Assembly (NCBI GenBank): GCA_900757905.1
Contig: CAAEPN010000156.1
Coordinates: 1-10,088 of the forward strand
Origin: Clostridia bacterium
Lineage (GTDB): Bacteria; Bacillota; Clostridia; Oscillospirales; CAG-382
DNA: 10,088 bases
Direction: 5' to 3'
Of the stretch, positions 1-7,161 are shown piece by piece. Made by a program: the position numbers and the translations under genes. Below the pieces are notes generated by a model that was not told the DNA's origin, ran no database searches, and saw only the letters and a list, made by a program, of their open reading frames with translations. Within the stretch, counting starts at the first letter, position 1, and every line of letters begins with the position of its first letter.

Positions 1-1
1 A

Positions 2-364
2 GCGCTCTGGAACGAGGTCAAGGATCGTCTGAAAAAAGACGCGGGCGGCCTTTCCGGCGGCCAACAGCAGCGGCTTTGCATTGCGCGTGCGCTGGCTGTC
101 GAACCGGAGGTATTGCTCATGGACGAACCCACCTCAGCGCTCGACCCGATCTCGACAGCCAAAATCGAGGAATTGGTGTTAGAGCTAAAGAAAAACTACA
201 CCATTGTCATTGTCACGCACAATATGCAGCAAGCGCGCCGCATTTCGGATAAAACCGCGTTCTTCCTGCTCGGTGAAGCCGTCGAATACGATGAGACCGA
301 AAAGATCTTCACTTGCCCGAATGACACGCGCACAGCCGATTATGTCGGCGGACGGTTCGGTTAA
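2..364 (+). CDS. pstB: Phosphate ABC transporter ATP-binding protein PstB (C-terminal part, 5' end cut by window)
   Basis: This is the ATPase subunit of the high-affinity phosphate importer PstSCAB; it hydrolyses ATP at the inner face of the membrane to drive uptake of inorganic phosphate. The reading frame is open from base 2 and gives 120 residues, roughly the last half of a protein that is usually about 250 residues long. Visible in order are the ABC signature LSGGQQQR (residues 17-24 of the fragment), Walker B with the catalytic glutamate in VLLMDEPTSALD (37-48), and the switch histidine in VTHNMQQA (H73). The ending, EKIFTCPNDTRTADYVGGRFG-like, is the usual PstB tail and separates it from other ABC ATPases. 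Walker A lies outside the window. No phoU follows directly, although pstB-phoU is the common order; instead a terminator follows, so this gene probably ends its operon. Identification as PstB is firm. Confidence 0.95.
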   Translation, partial: ALWNEVKDRLKKDAGGLSGGQQQRLCIARALAVEPEVLLMDEPTSALDPISTAKIEELVLELKKNYTIVIVTHNMQQARRISDKTAFFLLGEAVEYDETEKIFTCPNDTRTADYVGGRFG

Positions 365-423
365 ACCGATAAAAAACACCCGGCTTTGCCCGAAAAACCG
401 CATAGACTTTTGCAATAACCTGT

Positions 424-452
424 ACGATTCTTCAAAAGAGAATCGTTTTTTT
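424..452 (+). terminator. Intrinsic (Rho-independent) terminator after pstB
   Basis: An 8-bp perfect inverted repeat, ACGATTCT (424-431) pairing with AGAATCGT (439-446), encloses a 7-base loop and is followed at once by a run of seven T (446-452), then G and six more T. It lies about 60 bases after the pstB stop and ahead of the murI promoter, so it should separate the phosphate uptake unit from the downstream genes. The stem is AT-rich for a terminator, but the long T tract is typical. Confidence 0.85.
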
Positions 453-501
453 GTTTTTTGCTTAATTTTTTGCGAAAATTTCTGGAAAATGCCGATTTTA
501 T

Positions 502-530
502 TTGACTTTTGCGGCACGTTGTGCTATAAT
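502..530 (+). promoter_or_regulatory. SigA-type promoter with extended -10 upstream of murI
   Basis: A -35 box TTGACT (502-507) and a perfect -10 box TATAAT (525-530) are separated by exactly 17 bases. The -10 is preceded by TG one base upstream (522-523, TGC then TATAAT), the extended -10 signature. Transcription would start near 536-538, leaving a leader of about 65 bases before the murI start codon. The surrounding region (440-560) is much richer in A and T than the coding DNA around it. No operator repeat or riboswitch-like structure was recognised in the leader. Confidence 0.87.
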
Positions 531-602
531 GGTGCATATATATAAGATGTATACTTTTTATCCGTATGCTATCTTTTTCTGAAAAAATCAAGAGGTATTC
601 CC

Positions 603-1445
603 ATGCATATAAACGAGCTTCCCATCGGTGTTTTTGACAGCGGACTCGGCGGACTGACCGCCGTGCGCGAAATCAAAAAAATACTGCCGGGCGAGGATAT
701 TTTATACTTCGGCGACACCGCCCGTCTGCCCTATGGCACACGTTCGCCGGAAATCATTCAGAAATACGCCTGCGACGACATGAATTTTCTCTTAACGCAC
801 TCCGTCAAGGCAATTTTGGTCGCCTGCGGAACCGTCAGCTCCACGGCGATCGACCTGTTGCACAAAAACTTCGATACGCCGATCTTCGGCGTGGTCGAGC
901 CGGCCTCTGAGCGCGCCTGCGCCGTGTCACAATCCGGGCGCATTGCCGTGCTTGCGACTCCCTCCACCATCCGCACCGGCGCCTTTAACCGTGCGATCGA
1001 AAAGATCCGTCCCGACGCCAAAGTGCTCGGCGTGGGCTGTCCCATGTTCGTACCGCTCGTCGAAAACGGCTATATCGCGCGCGACTGCGAAGTGACACGT
1101 GCCATTGCCGCCGAATACGTTTCAAAACTCCTCGATTTCGACCCGGATGTCATCATTTTGGGCTGTACGCACTATCCGCTCATCAAAGAGCTTATCGGCG
1201 ACGTTGCACAAAAACTGCTTGCACGGCCGGTGACGCTCATCGATTCCGGCAGTGCCGCCGCCGACGCTCTCAAGGAGCACTTGGAAAAAGAGTCGCTTTT
1301 GCGGCACGGTGTCGGTCATGCGTCGTATTTTGTCAGCGACCGCCCGTATGACTTTTCCAAAACTGCTTCGCGCTTTTTAGGTGAGGACGCGGAAAACGTC
1401 ACGCAGATCGATATCGAAAAATTTCTCTATACGCCGAAAGCGTAA
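603..1445 (+). CDS. murI: Glutamate racemase MurI
   Basis: MurI interconverts L- and D-glutamate in the cytoplasm and so supplies the D-glutamate of the peptidoglycan stem peptide. The 280-residue length is normal. Family motifs are in order: GVFDSGLGGLT (9-19) with the catalytic-site Asp12 and Ser13, YFGDTARLPYG (35-45), a first cysteine motif VACGTVSS (73-80, Cys75), ATPSTIRTGAF (118-128), and the second cysteine motif GCTHYPL (187-193, Cys188). Both cysteines needed for the two-base racemisation are therefore present. The odd point is Gly76 where most MurI proteins have Asn (ACNT), a residue that contacts substrate. The ATG start is supported by AGAGG at 591-595, seven bases upstream. It is the first gene after the strong promoter, and a DUF1934 gene follows 17 bases after its stop. 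A paralogue of the Asp/Glu racemase superfamily is possible but less likely. Confidence 0.95.
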   Translation: MHINELPIGVFDSGLGGLTAVREIKKILPGEDILYFGDTARLPYGTRSPEIIQKYACDDMNFLLTHSVKAILVACGTVSSTAIDLLHKNFDTPIFGVVEPASERACAVSQSGRIAVLATPSTIRTGAFNRAIEKIRPDAKVLGVGCPMFVPLVENGYIARDCEVTRAIAAEYVSKLLDFDPDVIILGCTHYPLIKELIGDVAQKLLARPVTLIDSGSAAADALKEHLEKESLLRHGVGHASYFVSDRPYDFSKTASRFLGEDAENVTQIDIEKFLYTPKA

Positions 1446-1462
1446 GCTTTCCGAGACACAGC

Positions 1463-2167
1463 ATGAAGATATACAACAAACGCGATTATGCGATAAAAAT
1501 TTCCGGCAATCATTATTTTGCCTGCGACTATGTTTTTTCCAACATTTACGGCGAAAGCGTCTTTTCCGACGAATGGGATTCGCCGTCCGGCGCCGCCTTT
1601 GCAGGCGCGGCCGACGCGCCCATGCCGGACAGTGCAGCCGGGTTTCCGGTCGCTTATCCGTCGGAAGCGATTTCCGAAGAGGTGCTTCGCGAAACGCTTC
1701 CCGAAACGCCGTTTGACGCGCTTTCCACCCTGCCCGACTGCACCAAAAAGATCGAATATATGACCGAAGGTTCTCTTTGCGACCGCGAGATACCCGAACG
1801 CGACGGGCTTTACATCCGCTACGGCAGCGACGACGCACCCATGTGCGTACATATCCGTGAGGATGGCAGCGTTTCCGTCAGCGGCGATGAAGCCGACACG
1901 GCGGAGATCGTTTTCGAGCAAGGCAAACGCAATTTTATTGCGCTTCCCGAAGCGCTTTTTTCGGGCGATTCGCCTTTTGGTGCGCCGCCCGATTCCGATG
2001 CTTATGAGCGCCATGCGCCCATTCATCTATGCGTTTCGACCGAAAAGATCGATAACCGCATGACGCCGCACGGCGGCAGCCTGTCGGTCAGCTATTCCAT
2101 CGAGGTCAACGGCATGCTTGCCGAGGTCTCCGATTTTACCATCACAGCCGACAGCATTCAGCATTAA
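1463..2167 (+). CDS. DUF1934 (YwiB-like, calycin-type beta-barrel) domain protein with an internal insertion
   Basis: A 234-residue protein whose last 140 residues read like the DUF1934 family: IEYMTEGSL (about 97-105), LYIRYGSDD (114-122), IVFEQGKRNF, HLCVSTEKIDN and SLSVSYSIEVNGMLAEVSDFTI near the end. Family members are small (about 140 residues), predicted to form a lipocalin-like barrel, and have no established role. The N-terminal segment (DYAIKISGNHYF, 8-19) resembles the first barrel strand, so residues about 20-95, acidic and rich in Ala, Pro and Ser, look like an insertion between strands 1 and 2 rather than a separate domain. There is no signal peptide or membrane segment, so a cytoplasmic location is likely. 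The ATG at 1463 is the first in frame but has only a weak ribosome binding site (CCGAG), so translation may depend on the upstream murI, 17 bases away. Genes of this family commonly sit near cell-wall or argS-rpoE genes in Bacillota. Confidence 0.78.
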   Translation: MKIYNKRDYAIKISGNHYFACDYVFSNIYGESVFSDEWDSPSGAAFAGAADAPMPDSAAGFPVAYPSEAISEEVLRETLPETPFDALSTLPDCTKKIEYMTEGSLCDREIPERDGLYIRYGSDDAPMCVHIREDGSVSVSGDEADTAEIVFEQGKRNFIALPEALFSGDSPFGAPPDSDAYERHAPIHLCVSTEKIDNRMTPHGGSLSVSYSIEVNGMLAEVSDFTITADSIQH

Positions 2168-2211
2168 ACACATATTCTGCCGCCTTTTTAAGACGGAGAA
2201 AGGATAGCAAA

Positions 2212-4017
2212 ATGTATTCCTTAAAGCAAAGAATTCTTGCCTTTATCGTGGCCGCGATGACCGCGTTCTCATTGGGCGCGAGCGTTTCTGCCACCAATCT
2301 TGCCGATATTGACCGTAAAGTCGCAGCCGCCGAAGCGGAGGCCGCAGCCAAAGACGCGGAAAACACCGAAGCTACGGAAACCGACGAAGCCCAAAGCTCC
2401 GACGCCGCTCAAGCTGACGACAAAACCGATACCGGCGAATCGACGGACGAAGACGACATAAACCGTGTTCCTTACTTTGTCCAACCCACCGATTATCTCT
2501 ACCGTGCGTTCAACGACGTAATGAATCTGTATGTGGATCGTCACTTATATTCGTTTACGCGTGAGGAACTGCTCGAAAAATTCGCTTATGACCTCATCGA
2601 AAAGCATCCGGAAATGTTTGAGACGTACTTAAACACCCTGCTTGGCACAATGGACAAGTACAGCTCTCTCCATGAGCGCAGCTCCGGCTTTTTATCGGTT
2701 AAGTCGCCGAATGCCGGCTTCGGCATTATTCTAACGTCAAAGAACGGCAGTTTGATGATCGATAAGGTCATGCCCGATTCGCTTGCCGACAAGGCAGGTC
2801 TCAAAGCCGGCGATGTTCTGCGCAAGGTCATGGGCTACGATATTGCCGGAATCACCTTGAATGCCCTTTCGGAAATGTTAAAGAAAAACTATGCTTTTCT
2901 CAGCACCAAAGGTGAGAATGGCAAATATGCCGACTACAATCCGCAGACCGTCCTTACCGTCGAACGCGACGGAACGCTTATCGACATTACCGTGCAGAAA
3001 GGTGTTGTCGATCGGGACGAGCTGTCGCAAACGACTCTCCAATACCGTGAGCAAAACATCGGTTATATCCGGATCACAAGTTTCCTTTCGGAATCGCTGC
3101 CGACCGAATTTGAAGAAGCGCTTAACGCAGTCAAGGCCGACGGCATAAACAAGCTTATCATCGACTTGCGCGACAACGGCGGCGGCTCGCTCGACCTTGT
3201 CACACGCATGGCGGAGCTTTTCGTAAACGAGGGCGAAACCATGTGCTACCTCAACAACCGCAGTTTGGAGGAACCGGAAGCCGTTATTTCCACAAACAAG
3301 ACCAAGGTCGAATTTGAATCCATCGCCGTGCTTGTCAACGGAAATACCGCTTCGGCAGCCGAGCTTATGGCAAGCATCTTACGCAATAAGGCAGACGCCG
3401 TGCTTGTCGGCAAAACGACCTACGGAAAGGCGCTCGGTCAGAACGTATTCAATTTTGCTTCGGGCGATTACATCACCATCACCACCTATGAGGTTCTCGA
3501 CGCCAACGGTGAAAGCTACAACGAAGAAGGCCTTATACCGGAGCTTATGCTCGACAACGTGGAGCGTCTGTTCGAATTCCCGACCGACCTCGGCGTTTTC
3601 AACCACGAAAATTATAAGACCATTTTAGCCGGCGTTTACAGCGACGCCTGCCTCGCTCTCGAAAAGCGGCTCGTTCTTCTCGGTTATCTGAACGCAGACC
3701 GTGCCGACGGTATTTGGGACGACGCAACCTCGCTTGTTATCCGCATTTTCCAGATAGAACACGGCGACAGTCCGCTCTATCCCGGCTATCTCGACGACAA
3801 CACCGTCACACGCATTACCAACCTTGTCAACAGTCTTAAGGATGACACCTATTATGAAGACAGTCAGTTAGACGTCGCGCTCATCTATCATTCGTCCTTC
3901 TCGCAGGCTAAGCGCCTTATCGTGGAAAAAGAAGCGCTTGCCGAAGAAGAGCAGAAAAAGATCGAAGAAAACAATGCGCGTTTAGAGGAGCTTGCCGACC
4001 TCGAATACAACAGCTGA
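2212..4017 (+). CDS. Secreted S41-family (C-terminal processing) serine peptidase with PDZ and C-terminal peptidoglycan-binding domain
   Basis: A 601-residue exported protease of the CtpA/Prc type, which cuts substrate proteins near their C-termini outside the membrane. Residues 5-27 form a hydrophobic signal or anchor segment ending in SVSA. An Ala/Glu/Asp-rich spacer follows (about 33-82), then a helical region, a PDZ domain (about 165-262; carboxylate-loop region around AGFGII at 168-173 and the typical LADKAGLKAGDVL at 191-203), and the S41 core (about 283-450). The catalytic Ser381 lies in NTASAAE and the general-base Lys406 in TYGKALGQ; the 25-residue spacing matches known CtpA proteases, so it should be active. 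Residues about 478-540 (ALEKRLVLLGYL, DGIWDDAT, IRIFQIEHG) match the PG_binding_1 three-helix fold, and a charged, probably coiled-coil tail closes the protein (565-597). GGAGAAAGG at 2195-2203 supports the start. No ctp-type symbol is assigned because the exact orthologue is unclear. Confidence 0.92.
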   Translation: MYSLKQRILAFIVAAMTAFSLGASVSATNLADIDRKVAAAEAEAAAKDAENTEATETDEAQSSDAAQADDKTDTGESTDEDDINRVPYFVQPTDYLYRAFNDVMNLYVDRHLYSFTREELLEKFAYDLIEKHPEMFETYLNTLLGTMDKYSSLHERSSGFLSVKSPNAGFGIILTSKNGSLMIDKVMPDSLADKAGLKAGDVLRKVMGYDIAGITLNALSEMLKKNYAFLSTKGENGKYADYNPQTVLTVERDGTLIDITVQKGVVDRDELSQTTLQYREQNIGYIRITSFLSESLPTEFEEALNAVKADGINKLIIDLRDNGGGSLDLVTRMAELFVNEGETMCYLNNRSLEEPEAVISTNKTKVEFESIAVLVNGNTASAAELMASILRNKADAVLVGKTTYGKALGQNVFNFASGDYITITTYEVLDANGESYNEEGLIPELMLDNVERLFEFPTDLGVFNHENYKTILAGVYSDACLALEKRLVLLGYLNADRADGIWDDATSLVIRIFQIEHGDSPLYPGYLDDNTVTRITNLVNSLKDDTYYEDSQLDVALIYHSSFSQAKRLIVEKEALAEEEQKKIEENNARLEELADLEYNS

Positions 4018-4088
4018 TTAAAAAATACACATTCCGTCCGGATTTTTGAGATCCGCGGCGTTTAACACAACTTCGGAGGAAAACAAAC

Positions 4089-6629
4089 ATGGAAGAAATC
4101 AACAAGGCGCCCAATATTACACAGGTGGAAATAGCGACAGAGGTCAAACGCTCGTTCATCGACTACGCCATGTCGGTCATCGTGGACCGTGCGCTGCCGG
4201 ACGTGCGCGACGGCTTAAAGCCGGTTCACCGCCGCATTCTCTACGCCATGAGCGAGGACGGCTTAACCAGCACCAAACCGTTCCGCAAATCGGCAACGAC
4301 GGTCGGTAACGTGCTCGGTCACTATCATCCGCACGGCGACGCTTCGGTTTACGACGCGCTCGTCCGTCTTGCCCAGCCTTTCTCCATGCGCTATCCGCTC
4401 GTCGAAGGCCACGGTAACTTCGGTAACGTGGACGGCGACCCGCCTGCCGCTTACCGTTACACCGAAGCGCGTATGGCAAAGCTCGCCGATGAAATGCTTG
4501 CCGACATCGGCAAGGACGTTGTGGACTTCATGCCCAACTTCGATAACAAGTTAAAAGAACCCACCGTGCTTCCGGCGCGTTTCCCGAACCTGCTTGTCAA
4601 CGGTTCGATCGGTATTGCCGTCGGTATGGCCACCAACATTCCGCCGCACAACATGAATGAGGTCATTGACGGCGTCATTCACCTCATGTATCACCCGGAC
4701 TGCGACATTCCGGAGCTTATGAATTTCATCAAAGGCCCGGATTTCCCGACCTATGCCACCATTCACGGTACTGCCGGCATCTACGAAGCCTATATGACCG
4801 GCCGCGGCAAGGTCTATGTCCGTGCCAAGACCGAATTTGAAGAGCATAACGGCAAGACCTCCATTATCGTCACCGAGATTCCCTATCAGGTCAACAAGAC
4901 CACGCTTATCGAAACCATGGCAAATCTTGTCAAGGATAAGCGTATCGACGGCATTTCGGCTATCCGCGACGAATCCGGCCGAGCCGGTATGCGTATCGTG
5001 GTCGAGGTCAAGCGCGATGCTAACCCGAATGTGGTACTCAATCTGTTGTTCAAATACACGCAGCTTCAGGACACCTTCGCCGTCAACATGCTTGCGCTTG
5101 TAAACGGCGAACCGAAAACCCTCAACCTCAAGCAAATGCTTCGTCATTACATCGACTATCAGATGGAGGTCGTGGAACGCCGCATTCGCTTCGACTTAAA
5201 CAAGGCCAAAGCGCGCGCGCACATTGTCGAGGGCTTGAAGATCGCCATTGACAACATCGACGAAGTCATTAAGATCATCCGCTTCACACCCGGCGGCATT
5301 CCCGAAGTCAAGAAAAAGCTCATTGAACGCTTTGAACTCACCGAAATTCAGGCAAATGAAATCGTCCAGATGCCGCTCGGTAAGTTATCCGGTTTGGAAA
5401 TTGACAAGCTGCTCGAAGAATTGGATGCCTTACACGCCAAAATCAAGGAACTCACCGAAATTCTCGCCGATGACAACAAGGTTCACGACATCTTGCGCGA
5501 CGAGCTTCTCGAAATCAAACGCCGCTACGGCGACGAACGCCGCACACGTATCGAAGCGGTCGCAAACGAGATCGTTCTCGAAGACCTTATCGAACGCAAG
5601 GATTGCGTTATCACCATTTCTAACCACGGCTACATCAAGCGTATGCCGGTAGACACCTACACCGCACAAAAGCGCGGCGGCAAGGGTATCACCGCCATGA
5701 GCACCAAGGAAGAGGATTTCGTTCAGAACGTCTTTATTGCCAACAGCCACAACTATATTATGATGTTCTCCAACCTCGGCAAGGTATTCGTCAAGAAAGC
5801 CTACGAGCTGCCGGAGGCTTCGCGCACCTCAAAGGGTACAAACCTTATCAACATTGTCGAGCTTGCGCCCGATGAACAGATCACCGCCTATGTGCCGCTT
5901 GAATCGCTGACCGACGAAAATCTGTATTTGACCATGGTCACCAAAAACGGCATTATCAAGCGTACCTCGCTTGACCTTTACAAGAATATCCGCCGTGCAG
6001 GCCTTATCGCCATCAATCTCGACGAGGGCGACGAGCTTCTGTACGTTCTCAAGACCGACGGCAACTGCAATATGCTTCTTGCTACCCACAACGGCCTTTC
6101 GGTCTACTTCGACGAAAACGACGCGCGTCCGCTCGGCAGAGGCGCCCGCGGCGTAAGAGCCATTACGCTTGCCGAAAATGACTTCGTGGTCGGCGCGGTC
6201 GCCTGCGCAAAGGATGAAGCGCGCACGGTTCTCACCATTACCGAAAACGGACTCGGCAAACGCACCGAGCTTGCCGAGTTCTCGCTCCACAACCGCGGCG
6301 GCAAAGGCATGAAGTGCCACAACTTAAACGACCGCACGGGACTGTTAAACGGTATCGCGCTTGTAAACGACGAGGATGACGTCATGCTCATCACCAACAC
6401 CGGCACGATCATCCGCACGCATGTAGGCGAAATTTCGCTTATCGGACGTACCGCCTCCGGCGTTCGCGTTATGCGCACCGGCGACGATGTGAAGATCACC
6501 GGCTTTACGGTCGTCGAAAAGAGCGACGAGGACGAAACCGAAGCAGACGGCGAAAACACGGAAAATGCAGAAAATCCGGAAAGTACCGAGATTCCGGACG
6601 AAACGGCAAGAACCGAAGAAAACGAATAA
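4089..6629 (+). CDS. gyrA: DNA gyrase subunit A
   Basis: GyrA forms the DNA-cleaving half of the A2B2 gyrase, which uses ATP to introduce negative supercoils. The 846-residue length is usual. The N-terminal breakage-reunion domain shows DYAMSVIVDRALPDVRDGLKP (25-45), the quinolone region HYHPHGDASVYD (78-89) and the catalytic Tyr124 in AYRYTEARM. The C-terminal DNA-wrapping beta-pinwheel starts near residue 500 and carries a GyrA box QKRGGKG (527-533), which argues for GyrA rather than topoisomerase IV ParC; a partial copy, NRGGKG (735-740), lies in a later blade. The last 40 residues are an acidic Glu/Asp/Asn tail. Alanine (residue 85) stands at the position of E. coli Ser83. The start follows GGAGGA (4075-4080) by eight bases, after a 71-base gap with no clear promoter. 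gyrB, often adjacent, is absent; a phosphopantetheinyl transferase gene starts one base after the stop. Confidence 0.97.
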   Translation: MEEINKAPNITQVEIATEVKRSFIDYAMSVIVDRALPDVRDGLKPVHRRILYAMSEDGLTSTKPFRKSATTVGNVLGHYHPHGDASVYDALVRLAQPFSMRYPLVEGHGNFGNVDGDPPAAYRYTEARMAKLADEMLADIGKDVVDFMPNFDNKLKEPTVLPARFPNLLVNGSIGIAVGMATNIPPHNMNEVIDGVIHLMYHPDCDIPELMNFIKGPDFPTYATIHGTAGIYEAYMTGRGKVYVRAKTEFEEHNGKTSIIVTEIPYQVNKTTLIETMANLVKDKRIDGISAIRDESGRAGMRIVVEVKRDANPNVVLNLLFKYTQLQDTFAVNMLALVNGEPKTLNLKQMLRHYIDYQMEVVERRIRFDLNKAKARAHIVEGLKIAIDNIDEVIKIIRFTPGGIPEVKKKLIERFELTEIQANEIVQMPLGKLSGLEIDKLLEELDALHAKIKELTEILADDNKVHDILRDELLEIKRRYGDERRTRIEAVANEIVLEDLIERKDCVITISNHGYIKRMPVDTYTAQKRGGKGITAMSTKEEDFVQNVFIANSHNYIMMFSNLGKVFVKKAYELPEASRTSKGTNLINIVELAPDEQITAYVPLESLTDENLYLTMVTKNGIIKRTSLDLYKNIRRAGLIAINLDEGDELLYVLKTDGNCNMLLATHNGLSVYFDENDARPLGRGARGVRAITLAENDFVVGAVACAKDEARTVLTITENGLGKRTELAEFSLHNRGGKGMKCHNLNDRTGLLNGIALVNDEDDVMLITNTGTIIRTHVGEISLIGRTASGVRVMRTGDDVKITGFTVVEKSDEDETEADGENTENAENPESTEIPDETARTEENE

Positions 6630-6630
6630 A

Positions 6631-7137
6631 ATGACGCTCTACTATTACCCGAAAAGTGAGAAGCATCGGCGTGCCGACACCGATTGCCGGATTGCAGAGA
6701 GCTTGCGCCGCTATCAGACGGAAACAGGCGGCGTAGGCTCCGTTCCGGCAGCCGTTCTCCGCACCGAAAACGGGAAGCCTTATTTTGAGAGCGGTTTTCC
6801 GCAGCTTGGCGTAACGCATTCCGATTCGGTCGTCATCATTGCTCTTGCCGACACACCGTTCGGCATCGACTGCGAAGATACGGATCGCCGCGTGCCGCAC
6901 CGGGACGCGCTCTGCAAGCGTTTTTTCTCGGAATCCGAGAAAGAATTTGTCAAAAACGTCGGTTCAGAAGAAGAAAAAACGCGCCGTTTTCTCGAAATCT
7001 GGGTAAAAAAAGAAGCTTATGTCAAATATACCGGTGAAGGACTGCAAGGCATGTTCGACACCGATACCTTTACGCTTTCCGGGCACTTTGAAAACCGCTC
7101 GGATGAAAAGCACATTCTTTATATCTACCACCCATAG
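6631..7137 (+). CDS. 4'-phosphopantetheinyl transferase superfamily protein (compact Sfp-like)
   Basis: Proteins of this superfamily move the phosphopantetheine arm of coenzyme A to a serine of acyl, peptidyl or aryl carrier proteins. The 168-residue sequence has the recognised motifs: VTHSDSVV (61-68) matching the SHS region that binds CoA, FGIDCED (77-83) with metal-binding Asp80 and Glu82, and the signature FLEIWVKKEAYVKYTGEGL (120-138) with Trp124, Lys127 and Glu128. It is shorter than Sfp (about 225 residues) and longer than AcpS (about 120), so the N-terminal half of the pseudodimer is reduced. I chose the ATG one base after the gyrA stop; the frame extends upstream to another ATG at 6565, but that would overlap gyrA by 65 bases and adds a basic stretch (for example KTNK) foreign to the family. 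No strong ribosome binding site is visible, so reinitiation after gyrA is likely. No carrier protein gene is nearby, so the target is unknown. Confidence 0.88.
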   Translation: MTLYYYPKSEKHRRADTDCRIAESLRRYQTETGGVGSVPAAVLRTENGKPYFESGFPQLGVTHSDSVVIIALADTPFGIDCEDTDRRVPHRDALCKRFFSESEKEFVKNVGSEEEKTRRFLEIWVKKEAYVKYTGEGLQGMFDTDTFTLSGHFENRSDEKHILYIYHP

Positions 7138-7161
7138 CGCCATCCGAAAAGAGGAATCCCA

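Noticed and set aside
4039..4055. Short hairpin CGGAT/ATCCG between the S41 protease gene and gyrA
   Set aside because: The stem is only five base pairs and no T run follows, so it does not qualify as an intrinsic terminator.
4320..4360. Acquired fluoroquinolone resistance mutation in gyrA
   Set aside because: Ala with a following Ser (GDAS) is a natural arrangement in some lineages such as mycobacteria, so the sequence alone supports an intrinsic variant, not a selected mutation.
6565..6630. Upstream ATG for the phosphopantetheinyl transferase
   Set aside because: It would overlap gyrA by 65 bases and add a basic segment not found in the family; the ATG one base after the gyrA stop gives a protein starting at the expected first strand (TLYYYP).
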